Below, in pieces: positions 7,562 through 15,338 of a stretch of 20,837 nt of DNA. Location of the stretch: contig NZ_LLZG01000040.1 of NCBI RefSeq assembly GCF_001509475.1, positions 1 through 20,837 on the forward strand, written 5' to 3'. Every line of letters begins with the position of its first letter. The stretch's first letter is position 1. Position numbers and translations under genes: made by a program. Source of the DNA: Streptomyces regalis (lineage in GTDB: Bacteria > Actinomycetota > Actinomycetes > Streptomycetales > Streptomycetaceae). Under the pieces are notes generated by a model. That model searched no databases. It was not told where the DNA came from and worked only from the letters and a program-made list of their open reading frames with translations.

Positions 7562-8527
7562 GTGTCCGCAGTCTCACCGGACGGACGCAAGATGCTGCGC
7601 CTGGAGGTCCGCAACAGCCAGACCCCCATCGAGCGCAAGCCCGAGTGGATCAAGACGCGGGCGAAAATGGGTCCCGAGTACACCGCGATGCAGAAGCTCG
7701 TGAAGAGCGAGGGCCTGCACACGGTCTGCCAGGAAGCCGGCTGCCCCAACATCTACGAGTGCTGGGAAGACCGTGAGGCGACCTTCCTCATCGGCGGCGA
7801 CCAGTGCACCCGCCGCTGCGACTTCTGCCAGATCGACACCGGCAAGCCCGAGGCACTCGACCGCGACGAGCCGCGCCGCGTCGGCGAGTCCGTGGTCACC
7901 ATGGACCTGAACTACGCCACCATCACCGGCGTCGCCCGCGACGACCTCCCGGACGGCGGCGCCTGGCTGTACGCCGAGACGGTCCGCCAGATCCACCAAC
8001 AGACCGCGGACCGCGAGGCCGGCCGCACCAAGGTCGAGCTCCTCGCCCCGGACTTCAACGCCGTACCGGAGCTGCTCCAGGAGGTCTTCGCCTCCCGCCC
8101 CGAGGTCTTCGCGCACAACGTCGAGACGGTGCCCCGGATCTTCAAGCGGATCCGCCCTGGCTTCCGCTACGAGCGTTCACTGAAGGTCATCACCGAGGCC
8201 CGCGACTACGGCCTGGTCACCAAGTCCAACCTCATCCTCGGCATGGGCGAGACCCGCGAGGAGATCAGCGAGGCGCTCCAGCAGCTGCACGACGCGGGCT
8301 GCGAGCTGGTGACCATCACGCAGTACCTGCGCCCGAGCGTGCGCCACCACCCCGTGGAGCGCTGGGTCAAGCCGCAGGAGTTCGTGGAGCTGAAGGAGGA
8401 GGCCGAGCAGATCGGCTTCTCGGGTGTGATGTCCGGGCCGCTGGTGCGGTCCTCCTACCGGGCCGGGCGGCTGTACCAGATGGCGGTCGAGAAGCGTGGG
8501 AGCTACATCGCCTCGCAGGCCGTCTGA
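7562..8527 (+). CDS. lipA: Lipoyl synthase (radical SAM)
   Basis: LipA inserts two sulfur atoms at C6 and C8 of the octanoyl chain placed by LipB. The 321-residue protein shows both iron-sulfur sites. The auxiliary cluster motif has Cys56, Cys61 and Cys67 ([12 protein letters not shown]), and the radical-SAM cluster has Cys82, Cys86 and Cys89 (CTRRCDFC). The C-terminal RSSYRAG carries the Ser that ligates the auxiliary cluster. The GTG start at 7562 is preceded by agggag (7551-7556) at normal spacing. It acts in the cytoplasm on lipoyl domains. A strong stem-loop at 8594-8647 downstream may end its transcript. Confidence 0.97.
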   Translation: MSAVSPDGRKMLRLEVRNSQTPIERKPEWIKTRAKMGPEYTAMQKLVKSEGLHTVCQEAGCPNIYECWEDREATFLIGGDQCTRRCDFCQIDTGKPEALDRDEPRRVGESVVTMDLNYATITGVARDDLPDGGAWLYAETVRQIHQQTADREAGRTKVELLAPDFNAVPELLQEVFASRPEVFAHNVETVPRIFKRIRPGFRYERSLKVITEARDYGLVTKSNLILGMGETREEISEALQQLHDAGCELVTITQYLRPSVRHHPVERWVKPQEFVELKEEAEQIGFSGVMSGPLVRSSYRAGRLYQMAVEKRGSYIASQAV

Positions 8528-8593
8528 TGGCACGGAGTGCCACTCTGCTCGTGTGAATCTGCGCACAAGCAACTACCCCTCAGTAGCTGCCGA

Positions 8594-8647
8594 TTGACGC
8601 GGTCCTGGACGTCCCCGCAGATAGGGGGGCCATCAGGGCCGCGTCAA
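8594..8647 (+). terminator. Probable lipA terminator stem-loop
   Basis: The arms ttgacgcggtcc (8594-8605) and gggccgcgtcaa (8636-8647) pair over 12 bp with one G-T pair, around a 30-nt loop that itself contains gtcccc/gggggg. The sequence gtgttttg follows at once, a short T-rich tail. It lies 67 bp after the lipA stop. A smaller hairpin, tggcac-gga-gtgcca (8528-8542), sits directly after the stop codon. Confidence 0.5.
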
Positions 8648-8674
8648 GTGTTTTGCGCTGCGTATTAAGGCTTC

Positions 8675-8715
8675 ATTGGTGTTTGACCGGTCAGTCACGC
8701 CCTGGTAACACCAAT
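8675..8715 (+). promoter_or_regulatory. Promoter with nested palindromic operator
   Basis: Perfect arms attggtgtt (8675-8683) and aacaccaat (8707-8715) enclose the 10-bp palindrome tgaccggtca (8684-8693). A vegetative-like -35, TTGACC (8683-8688), and a weak -10, taacac (8706-8711), are 17 bp apart, so both repeats overlap the promoter core. The transcript would start near 8718 and lead to the ORF at 8785. This arrangement suits control by a dimeric regulator; the regulator is unknown. Confidence 0.45.
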
Positions 8716-8784
8716 CAGTGACGCTGGTTGTACACCCCGTGCACCATTCGCCAAAGCCGCCATTCCCGAGGGGGGACCTCCACC

Positions 8785-8985
8785 ATGCAGGCCGCGCCGG
8801 TTCGCGCCACCGCCATCCCGTCGTTCACCACTGCACTCCGTGCCGTCGAGTCGCTGCTCATGAGCAGCGGTCAGCGCACCGCCCGCCGCAACGCATGGAC
8901 GTCGGTGCTGGAGGACCGCCGCCGCGCCAAGGACCGGGTCGAGGCGCAGCGCGTCCTGGACCAGGTCACCTCCGTCCGTCCCTGA
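8785..8985 (+). CDS. Small conserved hypothetical protein (66 aa)
   Basis: This is a 66-residue soluble protein with no transmembrane segment. The first half is hydrophobic-neutral (PSFTTALRAVESLLMSSG). The second half is a highly charged helix (ARRNAWTSVLEDRRRAKDRV) that looks amphipathic, as in a small binding or regulatory protein. The ATG at 8785 follows a G-rich site, gagggggg (8769-8776). I recall a small ORF of this kind beside lipA in other Streptomyces, but no function is known to me. It sits behind a palindromic promoter and 68 bp before the DUF4191 gene. Strong GC3 bias supports coding. Confidence 0.7.
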   Translation: MQAAPVRATAIPSFTTALRAVESLLMSSGQRTARRNAWTSVLEDRRRAKDRVEAQRVLDQVTSVRP

Positions 8986-9040
8986 CCTCCCCGCTCCGCT
9001 CCCGCACGGCACTGCCGTCGTCGGCGCTCCCCGGGCCACG

Positions 9041-9046
9041 TAGACT
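9041..9046 (+). promoter_or_regulatory. -10 element implying a leaderless DUF4191 mRNA
   Basis: TAGACT fits the Streptomyces -10 consensus and ends 7 bases before the ATG at 9054. No ribosome binding site lies between them, so transcription would begin at or next to the start codon. No clear -35 is present. Confidence 0.45.
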
Positions 9047-9053
9047 TCGTGGC

Positions 9054-9755
9054 ATGGCGAGGAAGGACACGGCAGCGGACGCTGCGAACCCCGGGCGACT
9101 CAAGCAGATCGCTCTGACCTACAAGATGACCCGCAGGGCCGACAAGAAGATCGGTCTTGTACTCGCGGCTGTCGGAATCGTCACCTTCGGTGTCTTCCTC
9201 GCGATCGGTTTCTTGATCGGTCACCCCATCTATCTCGGCATCCTGGGCCTGCTGCTCGCCTTCCTCGCGTCGGCGATCGTGTTCGGGCGCCGGGCCGAGC
9301 GAGCGGCCTTCGGGCAGATGGAGGGCCAGCCGGGCGCTGCCGCGGCCGTGCTGGACAACATCGGCCGAGGCTGGACGACGACACCCGCGGTGGCGATGAA
9401 CCGCAGCCAGGACGTGGTCCACCGGGCTGTCGGCAAGGCCGGCATCGTGCTGGTCGCCGAGGGCAACCCGAACCGGGTGAAGAGCCTGCTGGCCGCCGAG
9501 AAGAAGAAGATGAACCGCATCGTCGCGGACGTGCCGGTGCACGATCTGATCGTCGGCGCCGGTGAGGGCCAGGTCGAGCTGAAGAAGCTGCGGACCACCA
9601 TGCTGAAGCTGCCCCGCGTGCTGACCGGTCCCCAGGTGACCGCCACCAACGACCGGCTGAAGGCCATGGGCGACCTGATGAGCAACATGCCGTTGCCAAA
9701 GGGCCCGATGCCCAAGGGCATGAAGCTGCCGAAGGGCGGACCGAAGGCCCGCTGA
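9054..9755 (+). CDS. DUF4191 membrane protein
   Basis: This 233-residue protein belongs to the actinobacterial DUF4191 family, usually encoded next to lipA and an RDD protein. A short basic N-terminus is followed by two transmembrane helices (about residues 32-55 and 58-78) forming a hairpin. A cytoplasmic domain (RAERAAFGQMEGQPGAAAAV onward) then ends in a Lys/Pro/Met/Gly-rich tail (LPKGPMPKGMKLPKG). No catalytic motif is visible. The start is set by the ATG 7 bases after a TAGACT -10 element, without a ribosome site. Conserved placement beside lipoate genes is the only functional hint. A strong terminator follows. Confidence 0.9.
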   Translation: MARKDTAADAANPGRLKQIALTYKMTRRADKKIGLVLAAVGIVTFGVFLAIGFLIGHPIYLGILGLLLAFLASAIVFGRRAERAAFGQMEGQPGAAAAVLDNIGRGWTTTPAVAMNRSQDVVHRAVGKAGIVLVAEGNPNRVKSLLAAEKKKMNRIVADVPVHDLIVGAGEGQVELKKLRTTMLKLPRVLTGPQVTATNDRLKAMGDLMSNMPLPKGPMPKGMKLPKGGPKAR

Positions 9756-9771
9756 TTCCCCTCGTACGAGA

Positions 9772-9805
9772 AAGGGGGCGCCCGGTTCAGACCGGGCGCC
9801 CCCTT
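9772..9805. terminator. Bidirectional intrinsic terminator
   Basis: The 15-bp arms at 9772-9786 and 9791-9805 are perfectly complementary (aagggggcgcccggt / accgggcgccccctt) with a TCAG loop. The flanking AA/TT serve as short U-tracts in both directions. It lies between the convergent DUF4191 and RDD genes. Confidence 0.85.
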
Positions 9806-9839
9806 CGTCGTATGTCGTCGTACGCGAGGAGTACGGCCG

Positions 9840-10307
9840 CTAGATGCGCACTTCCACGGTCCGGGCCAGTCGGTCGTGCAGACCGCGGCCGTCGCGGTCC
9901 CAGATCAGGGCCGGGATGGCGACGCACAGCAGCGCCGAGCGCAGCAGGGCGCGCAGTGGGTTGACCGTGCCGGTGTCCAGGGTTACCACGCGGAGGCCGA
10001 AGAGGCGCTTACCCGGAGTGAAGCCGACGGTGCCGACGGTCAGGACGCTCATCAGGAAGAACAGCAGCAGGGCCCAGTTGCTGGTCGCCTGGCCGTAGCT
10101 GTCGGTGATGAGACCGTATGCGATCAAGACGCAGAGGCCCCAGTCGACGGCGAGTGCGCCGAGCCGTCGGCCCGGGCGGGCGATGGAGCCCGGCCCCTCC
10201 TCCGGCAGGCCGAGCTGCTGACCCCGGTATCCGAAGTCGACACCGGCTTCCTCGGCGGCCGCGCGGGGCCCCGAGAGCCAGGATCCGATTGCTTGCCTCT
10301 TGTCCAC
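9840..10307 (-). CDS. RDD family membrane protein
   Basis: This 155-residue protein has the Arg and Asp positions that name the RDD family: Arg44 in ARPGRRLGALAVDW with Asp55, and the closing DRDGRGLHDRLART. The linking motif TPGKRLFGLRVV (97-108) is also typical. Three hydrophobic segments are seen near residues 50-68, 78-95 and 118-136. The GTG start at 10307 has no clear ribosome site; taccgt six bases upstream resembles a -10, so this mRNA too may be leaderless. The family is linked to transport or membrane-associated regulation in general terms; no substrate can be named. It is divergent from glnA. Confidence 0.85.
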   Translation of the reverse strand: MDKRQAIGSWLSGPRAAAEEAGVDFGYRGQQLGLPEEGPGSIARPGRRLGALAVDWGLCVLIAYGLITDSYGQATSNWALLLFFLMSVLTVGTVGFTPGKRLFGLRVVTLDTGTVNPLRALLRSALLCVAIPALIWDRDGRGLHDRLARTVEVRI

Positions 10308-10370
10308 GCGTCCACGGTACTGGGCGCGTTTTGCGATACGGACAGGTGGGGTGCGGTACGGGATGTCCGG

Positions 10371-10408
10371 TTAACGTGGGTGAAACAAATGGGTCACGCC
10401 CGAGAAAT
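10371..10408 (+). promoter_or_regulatory. GlnR binding box of glnA
   Basis: Four half-sites with exact 6-base spacers are visible: ttaac (10371-10375), gaaac (10382-10386), gtcac (10393-10397) and gaaat (10404-10408). This matches the known Streptomyces GlnR pattern of alternating gTnAC and GaAAC sites. It lies about 100-135 bp before the glnA start and just upstream of a -10-like sequence. Confidence 0.85.
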
Positions 10409-10418
10409 CACCCGTCCC

Positions 10419-10424
10419 TAGGGT
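10419..10424 (+). promoter_or_regulatory. glnA -10 element
   Basis: TAGGGT fits the TANNNT form of Streptomyces -10 sequences and lies 10 bases after the GlnR box, as expected for a promoter activated by GlnR. This places the glnA transcript start near 10431 and gives a leader of about 75 bases. Confidence 0.5.
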
Positions 10425-10505
10425 CGAAGACAGCGTGTGCCACCGCACTGGCCGCACGAACGAACTACCACCCCGGCGCGGACGGTCGGGAGTAGGAGGA
10501 GCTGG

Positions 10506-11915
10506 ATGTTCCAGAACGCCGACGAGGCCAAGAAGTTCATCGCGGACGAGGACGTCAAGTTCGTCGACGTCCGATTCTGCGACCTGCCGGGCGTCATGCA
10601 GCACTTCACGGTGCCCGTCGAGGCGTTCGACCCGGACGAGGAACTCGCCTTCGACGGATCGTCGATCCGCGGTTTCCAGGCCATTCACGAGTCCGACATG
10701 GCGCTGCGCGCGGACCTGTCGACCGCCCGGGTCGACCCGTTCCGCCGTGACAAGACGCTCAACATCAACTTCTTCATCCACGACCCGATCACGGGCGAGC
10801 AGTACTCCCGTGACCCGCGGAACGTGGCGAAGAAGGCCGAGGCCTACCTCGCCTCCACCGGGATCGCCGACACGGCGTACTTCGGTCCCGAGGCCGAGTT
10901 CTACGTCTTCGACAGCGTGCGTTTCGCCACCACGTCGAACGAGTCCTTCTACCACATCGACTCCGAGGCCGGCGCCTGGAACACCGGTGCCATCGAGGAC
11001 AACCGTGGTTACAAGGTCCGCTACAAGGGCGGCTACTTCCCGGTCCCGCCGGTCGACCACTTCGCCGACCTGCGCGCCGAGATCTCCCTGGAGCTGGGCC
11101 GGGCCGGTCTCCAGGTCGAGCGCCAGCACCACGAGGTGGGCACCGCCGGCCAGGCCGAGATCAACTACAAGTTCAACACGCTGCTCGCGGCCGCCGACGA
11201 CCTGCAGCTCTTCAAGTACATCGTGAAGAACGTGGCCTGGCGCAACGGCAAGACCGCGACCTTCATGCCGAAGCCGATCTTCGGTGACAACGGCTCGGGC
11301 ATGCACGTCCACCAGTCGCTGTGGGCCTCCGGCTCCCCGCTGTTCTACGACGAGGCCGGTTACGCGGGCCTGTCGGACACCGCCCGCTACTACATCGGCG
11401 GCATCCTCAAGCACGCCCCGTCGCTGCTGGCCTTCACCAACCCGACGGTGAACTCCTACCACCGCCTGGTGCCGGGCTTCGAGGCCCCGATCAACCTGGT
11501 GTACTCGCAGCGCAACCGCTCCGCCGCGATGCGTATCCCGATCACGGGCTCCAACCCGAAGGCCAAGCGCGTCGAGTTCCGCGCGCCCGACTCCTCCGGC
11601 AACCCGTACCTGGCCTTCTCGGCCCTGCTGCTCGCGGGCCTCGACGGCATCAAGAACAAGATCGAGCCGGCCGAGCCGATCGACAAGGACCTGTACGAGC
11701 TGGCTCCCGAGGAGCACGCGAGCGTGGCGCAGGTCCCGACCTCCCTCCCGGCCGTCCTCGACTCCCTCGAGGCCGACCACGAGTTCCTCCTCCAGGGCGA
11801 CGTCTTCACGCCGGACCTGATCGAGACGTGGATCGACTTCAAGCGCACGAACGAGATCGCGCCGCTGCAGCTGCGTCCGCACCCGCACGAGTTCGAGCTC
11901 TACTTCGACGTGTGA
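10506..11915 (+). CDS. glnA: Type I glutamine synthetase
   Basis: GlnA makes glutamine from glutamate, ammonium and ATP in a cytoplasmic dodecamer. The 469 residues match bacterial GSI-beta enzymes. The beta-grasp N-terminus contains the Asp-50-type loop region (FDGSSIRGF). The catalytic barrel shows EAEFYVFD, the GQAEI Glu ligand, the GMHVHQS His ligand and the NRSA(A)MRIP nucleotide/glutamate loop. Tyr397 in [10 protein letters not shown] is at the exact adenylylation position, so control by GlnE is expected. The ATG start at 10506 follows aggagga (10494-10500). Transcription is under a GlnR box, and an intrinsic terminator follows. No oddities appear in the coding sequence. Confidence 0.98.
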   Translation: MFQNADEAKKFIADEDVKFVDVRFCDLPGVMQHFTVPVEAFDPDEELAFDGSSIRGFQAIHESDMALRADLSTARVDPFRRDKTLNINFFIHDPITGEQYSRDPRNVAKKAEAYLASTGIADTAYFGPEAEFYVFDSVRFATTSNESFYHIDSEAGAWNTGAIEDNRGYKVRYKGGYFPVPPVDHFADLRAEISLELGRAGLQVERQHHEVGTAGQAEINYKFNTLLAAADDLQLFKYIVKNVAWRNGKTATFMPKPIFGDNGSGMHVHQSLWASGSPLFYDEAGYAGLSDTARYYIGGILKHAPSLLAFTNPTVNSYHRLVPGFEAPINLVYSQRNRSAAMRIPITGSNPKAKRVEFRAPDSSGNPYLAFSALLLAGLDGIKNKIEPAEPIDKDLYELAPEEHASVAQVPTSLPAVLDSLEADHEFLLQGDVFTPDLIETWIDFKRTNEIAPLQLRPHPHEFELYFDV

Positions 11916-11931
11916 TCCTCGTGTGATCCTC
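11910..11931 (+). repeat. 11-bp tandem duplication over the glnA stop codon
   Basis: The unit gtgtgatcctc occurs twice head to tail (11910-11920 and 11921-11931). The first copy contains the glnA TGA, and the second puts another TGA in a different frame. Confidence 0.8.
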
Positions 11932-11944
11932 GGATTCCGCATGG

Positions 11945-11977
11945 AAGGCCGCCGTCCCGCACCGGGACGGCGGCCTT
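11945..11977. terminator. Intrinsic terminator after glnA
   Basis: The 15-bp perfect arms aaggccgccgtcccg (11945-11959) and cgggacggcggcctt (11963-11977) enclose a CAC loop. The A/T pairs at the base give minimal U-tracts on both strands. It serves the convergent glnA and the - strand gene ending at 12011. Confidence 0.85.
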
Positions 11978-12010
11978 CGCCGTGCGGGGCCGTGTGAACA
12001 ACCCTGCGGG

Positions 12011-12979
12011 TCAATTCACCTGGTCGGCCGACGGCTCAGGGACGCGCCAGACGATACGGAAGCGGCGGTCCGGCGGCAGTCCGAATCTGCCCACCGGGCC
12101 GATCGACTTGATGAGGTAGCCGAAGATCTGGTGGTGGGCGTCCTCCGACAGCTCGTGCCAGGTCTCCGGGGTCGCGGTCATGACCTCCCGCATCAAGGAG
12201 GCGTCCGACTCCGCGCGCAGCATCTCGATGCGGTCCTCGCGGTCCATGGTCCGGTCGGCGTGCATGGCGCTGACCGAGCGCTGCAGGAGGTTCGGTTCCA
12301 CCGCCAGGCGCTGGAGGATGCGGTCGCAGCCGTACCGGAACGCGGTGTGCATCTCCACCGCCTCCTGGTTCGGGAACCGGTAGCCGAAGGGATTGCCTTC
12401 GTCGGCACCGAGGTAGTCGCCCTTCAGGGTGCGCAGCAGGGCCCGCAGGGCGAGTTCGGCACCGTACTCCTCAATGAGGCGGACACCGACCTGCACCCAC
12501 TCGTCCTCCGAGATCTGCGGCTCGTGCGGCACGGCCAGCGAGGGGTCGATCTGGATGGCGTTGAACGGGTTGATCATCATGGCCAGCACCGACTCGGCGT
12601 CCATCTGCCCGTCGTCCGTGCCCCAGCCCTGTGACAGGGCCAGTTCCCGAGCCGTCTTCATGCCTCCGGGCTCTCCCTCCCGCACCGCGCGCCACAGGGA
12701 CAGGAAGCGTGCCACCTCGGCCGTCGGCTCCCGGGGTGGGTTGACGCAGGCAGCGGCGAGCACCGCGACGATCGACTGCACGGTCTCCCAGCGCGGGACG
12801 GTCAGTCCCTTGAGGGTCGTGCGGACCCCCTCATGGCTGACGACAGCCGGATGATCGCCCTCGGCGATCAGGGTGCTCACCTTTCGCATGCCCGGGCTGC
12901 CCGCCGCCCGGTGGAGTTCTTCCAGGGCGCGTACCAGCTCCCGATGGGCTTCATTCGGAGGGAGGACGGTCTCGGTCAC
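12011..12979 (-). CDS. Hypothetical protein, probable N-terminal helix-turn-helix regulator
   Basis: I cannot place this 322-residue protein in a named family. Its first ~80 residues (LVRALEELHRAAGSPGMRKV to VPRWETVQSIVAVLAAAC) resemble the XRE-like N-terminal part of Streptomyces proteins that begin with a DNA-binding helix set; the motif VSHEGVRTTLKGLTVPRWE fits a recognition helix. Residues from about 130 on are acidic and alpha-helical, without membrane segments or recognisable catalytic motifs. Cys and Trp are few. The GTG start at 12979 has a weak purine run (gagagga) upstream. It is divergent from the Cys-rich gene at 13195 across 215 bp, suggesting a linked pair. A -10-like tacact (complement of 13043-13048) would give a 57-nt leader. 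Confidence 0.6.
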   Translation of the reverse strand: MTETVLPPNEAHRELVRALEELHRAAGSPGMRKVSTLIAEGDHPAVVSHEGVRTTLKGLTVPRWETVQSIVAVLAAACVNPPREPTAEVARFLSLWRAVREGEPGGMKTARELALSQGWGTDDGQMDAESVLAMMINPFNAIQIDPSLAVPHEPQISEDEWVQVGVRLIEEYGAELALRALLRTLKGDYLGADEGNPFGYRFPNQEAVEMHTAFRYGCDRILQRLAVEPNLLQRSVSAMHADRTMDREDRIEMLRAESDASLMREVMTATPETWHELSEDAHHQIFGYLIKSIGPVGRFGLPPDRRFRIVWRVPEPSADQVN

Positions 12980-13194
12980 GGAACGGCGGTTCCTCTCGGC
13001 CTTGCGGACGACGGTTCCAAACGACCGTCAGATAGTGCCAAGAGTGTAGAAGTCGCAGACAGGCGGCCTTGTGTCAGATTGCGTCAACTTCCCTGTCACA
13101 GACGTCAGACGACGACAAGCCGTCGTAGAGCGACCGGAGCATGGAGCCAGCGCCGTACGGGAACCGGCGCCGCCCTACGAGGAGTTGCCCGTCC
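12980..13194. promoter_or_regulatory. Divergent promoter region with repeated GTCAGA words
   Basis: This 215-bp gap serves two divergent genes. It is less GC-rich than its surroundings and contains three direct GTCAGA words (13027-13032, 13073-13078, 13104-13109), plus the related gtcaac and gtcaca. The only decent -10 is tacact on the - strand (13048 to 13043). The + gene's ribosome site is gaggag (13179-13184). Confidence 0.35.
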
Positions 13195-14598
13195 ATGCAC
13201 ATCCCCGAGTACGCCCATGCCCTGATCCGGTCCGCGCTGCCTTCCGTCCCCACGTCCCGGCAGGTGGGGGCCGTGGACTGCTGCCTGTGCAACCGGCCGC
13301 TGGAGGATCGGTTGCCGGTGGCGCTCGGCCCGACGCCCGAGTCGGGGCTCTTCGGCTGCCATCCCTGTCTGCGCCGGCTGGTCACCCGGGCGCGACGGGC
13401 CCGCGACGCCGCGCTGACCCAGGACGCCGAGCAGGCCCTTGCGCCGGCGGCGGCCTGGCAGCCGGCGCGGGAACGGCATCTCGCCCGGCTCGACCGTGTG
13501 CGACAGGCCGCGGAGGCCGTGGCCGAACTGGCCGGCGGCGACCGGACCGAGCCGCTTCAGGTCGCCTGGCTGCTGGTCTCGCTGGAGTCGGCGTACACCT
13601 GGATCCCGGACGCGCCCGAGCCGCCCGCCACCCTGGCCGACGAGGCCGCCGAGCTGAAGGAGGAGGGGTTCCGGCTCGACCTGGCCATGATCACGGCGCG
13701 GGAGGCGGTGGCCGATCGGCTCGCCCATCACCTGATCAACGAGGCGCTGCCCCCGGAACCCGAGATGTGCGAGGAGTTCGAATGCCCGCAGGACTGCTCG
13801 GGACGCCATGACTCCAGCCACATCGACTGCGGGCCGGACGAGGTCTTCGAGGATCTGCTACGGCACGGGGTCACGGTGGAGCGGCCGGAGCCCGAACCCC
13901 CGTCCCCTCGCCTCATGGCGCTCCTGGAGGGCGCCGGGACCGAGGAGAAGCCCACGCCGCTTCCGAGCATCGAGGAAGGGGCTGCCGCCGTCCTCGCGCA
14001 CTTCGGCATCGACACGGACGTCCTGGTGAGCGCGGCGGCGATCGGTCTGGTTGCCGACGCCTGGCGCGAGGGGCCCCTGGACCGGATCCACGCGGCCGAC
14101 GACGGGCCGAGCGACGGGGAGATCTTCGCGCAGAGCGTCGATCTGTACCGCTGGGCCCGTGCCGCTCTGCTGGCCGCGCGGGACGACGGCCCCGAGGAAC
14201 TGCTCGCTTTCGCGGCCATCGCCTCGGACCTGGATCTTCCGTGGGCCGGCGGCTCGCCCTTCACCCTGCGGGCGGTGTCCGAGCCTGTGGCGGAGCTCGT
14301 CCAGCAGGTCGACGACCGGGTCTGGTTCACCATGGAGGTGATACGGAGGCAGGGCTGGCGAGCGGCACTGCTGCACAGGGCTCTGTCGGCCGCGTCCCGG
14401 GCCCCCCACCATTTCGGAATGCCGAGCTGGCCCGGCACCGTGCGCACGGCGATGGAGCGACTCGCCCTGCTGGACCGGTCGGATGCGCCCGAGGCGCTGG
14501 CCGACCTCACGGCCGTGCAGGCCGCGCTGCTCGAGGCACCCGACGAACTGGGGGCGGCGGCCCTCGACTGGATCTCCCGTCAGGCGCTGCTCGAGTAG
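13195..14598 (+). CDS. Hypothetical protein with zinc-ribbon-like N-terminus and central Cys/His cluster
   Basis: This 467-residue protein is not recognised. The N-terminus has a zinc-ribbon-like spacing: Cys29/Cys30-x-Cys32, then Cys55-x2-Cys58. A second possible metal site lies at Cys192, Cys197, Cys201, His205, His209 and Cys212. The rest is Ala/Leu/Glu-rich and helical, with no transmembrane segments. The start at ATG 13195 has gaggag 10 bases upstream; an in-frame ATG at 13141 lacks a ribosome site and gives a basic, Pro-rich extension. It is divergent from the putative regulator at 12979. Its Cys sites suggest metal binding or nucleic-acid or protein contact, but no activity can be assigned. 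Codon bias matches its neighbours. Confidence 0.75.
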   Translation: MHIPEYAHALIRSALPSVPTSRQVGAVDCCLCNRPLEDRLPVALGPTPESGLFGCHPCLRRLVTRARRARDAALTQDAEQALAPAAAWQPARERHLARLDRVRQAAEAVAELAGGDRTEPLQVAWLLVSLESAYTWIPDAPEPPATLADEAAELKEEGFRLDLAMITAREAVADRLAHHLINEALPPEPEMCEEFECPQDCSGRHDSSHIDCGPDEVFEDLLRHGVTVERPEPEPPSPRLMALLEGAGTEEKPTPLPSIEEGAAAVLAHFGIDTDVLVSAAAIGLVADAWREGPLDRIHAADDGPSDGEIFAQSVDLYRWARAALLAARDDGPEELLAFAAIASDLDLPWAGGSPFTLRAVSEPVAELVQQVDDRVWFTMEVIRRQGWRAALLHRALSAASRAPHHFGMPSWPGTVRTAMERLALLDRSDAPEALADLTAVQAALLEAPDELGAAALDWISRQALLE

Positions 14599-14751
14599 CG
14601 CGCACGGGGTTGTGTTCTACGACGCGTCCGGCTCACGGAGAGTCGGCGGGCGGCATTCTCCTCCGGGCCCCGGCACCCGAGGACGCCGCACATGGCGTGG
14701 TTCGCCAGGAGGGCGACCTGAGGTGCCGCCGGGGGCGCGGGGGGGATCGAG

Positions 14752-14793
14752 ATGCCTGCAAGTACCGTCACCACCCTGGGGGGCGCGCTGTGA
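14752..14793 (+). CDS. Possible 13-codon leader peptide
   Basis: ATG at 14752 opens a 13-codon frame (MPASTVTTLGGAL) that stops with TGA at 14791-14793. The stop overlaps the GTG start of the next gene in a GTGA tetranucleotide, the layout of translational coupling. A G-rich sequence (gggggggatcgag) precedes it. There is no other support, and it could be chance. Confidence 0.3.
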   Translation: MPASTVTTLGGAL

Positions 14794-14993
14794 AGTGGGA
14801 CGACGTGACCCTGGTGATCCTCGCCGCGTCCGGCTGCCTCACGCTGCTGCTGACCCAGGTCAGCGAGGTGCTGTCCCGGCTGCCGCAGATCATCCGCGCG
14901 TGGCGGCAGGTACGCAGCGAACTGAGCGGGGGCGGCACCGGACCAGGCCCTGGGGATCCCTCCGGGCCCAGCGGGGGTCAGGACGAAAGCTGA
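14790..14993 (+). CDS. Small single-pass membrane protein (67 aa)
   Basis: The 67 residues start with a short acidic N-terminus (VKWDD), then one hydrophobic helix (about residues 6-23, TLVILAASGCLTLLL). A helical stretch with basic residues follows (SEVLSRLPQIIRAWRQVRSE), and the tail is Gly/Pro/Ser-rich. The GTG start at 14790 has a G-rich site, ctggggggcg, just upstream and overlaps the stop of a possible leader ORF. The function is unknown; such small proteins often attach to larger membrane complexes. It is on the same strand as the preceding Cys-rich gene, 191 bp after it. Confidence 0.55.
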   Translation: MKWDDVTLVILAASGCLTLLLTQVSEVLSRLPQIIRAWRQVRSELSGGGTGPGPGDPSGPSGGQDES

Positions 14994-15071
14994 TCCCGTC
15001 GTACCGAAACGGGCGGCACGCAGGCGTATGTTCTATTCTTCTGCCGCTGAGACGACACGGGGGTGGATGGG

Positions 15072-15338
15072 ATGCCCGAGCACGAACAGGACGACCAGGA
15101 GCGCGAGTTCGACCTCAGGTGGGCGGACCAGGCCGAGCAAAAGGAGCCCTCTGCCCGGGCCCGGATGCTCGCCGCGCGGTGGAAGGAGAACCCTCCCGGT
15201 CCGGTGCCGTTCCGGGCCGACCCCGAGCATGTGGCACGGCAGCATCGCCGCTCGGGCTGGGTGTCCACGGCGATCGTGCTCGGCTGCGTCGCCGGGGTGA
15301 TCGTCCTGCTGGGCTACATCAACTTCCGTACGTACTGA
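15072..15338 (+). CDS. Small tail-anchored membrane protein (88 aa)
   Basis: This 88-residue protein has a very hydrophilic, charged N-terminal 60 residues (MPEHEQDDQEREFDLRWADQ, then a basic KEPSARARMLAARWKE) and a single C-terminal transmembrane helix (about residues 63-83), ending in NFRTY. The layout is that of a tail-anchored protein with a cytoplasmic head. ATG 15072 is chosen; an in-frame GTG at 15063 would add three residues. The ribosome site is a G-rich run, ggggtgg (15059-15065). It precedes htpX on the same strand, separated by 151 bp with tandem repeats. I recognise no family. Confidence 0.65.
   Translation: MPEHEQDDQEREFDLRWADQAEQKEPSARARMLAARWKENPPGPVPFRADPEHVARQHRRSGWVSTAIVLGCVAGVIVLLGYINFRTY

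Noticed and set aside
13027..13109. Three GTCAGA words as an operator array.
   Set aside because: The spacings (46 and 31 bp) are not helical repeats and a 6-bp word can recur by chance. It is kept only as a remark on the promoter region.
14692..14721. Nine-codon ORF (MAWFARRAT).
   Set aside because: It has no ribosome site or coupling and is too short to support.
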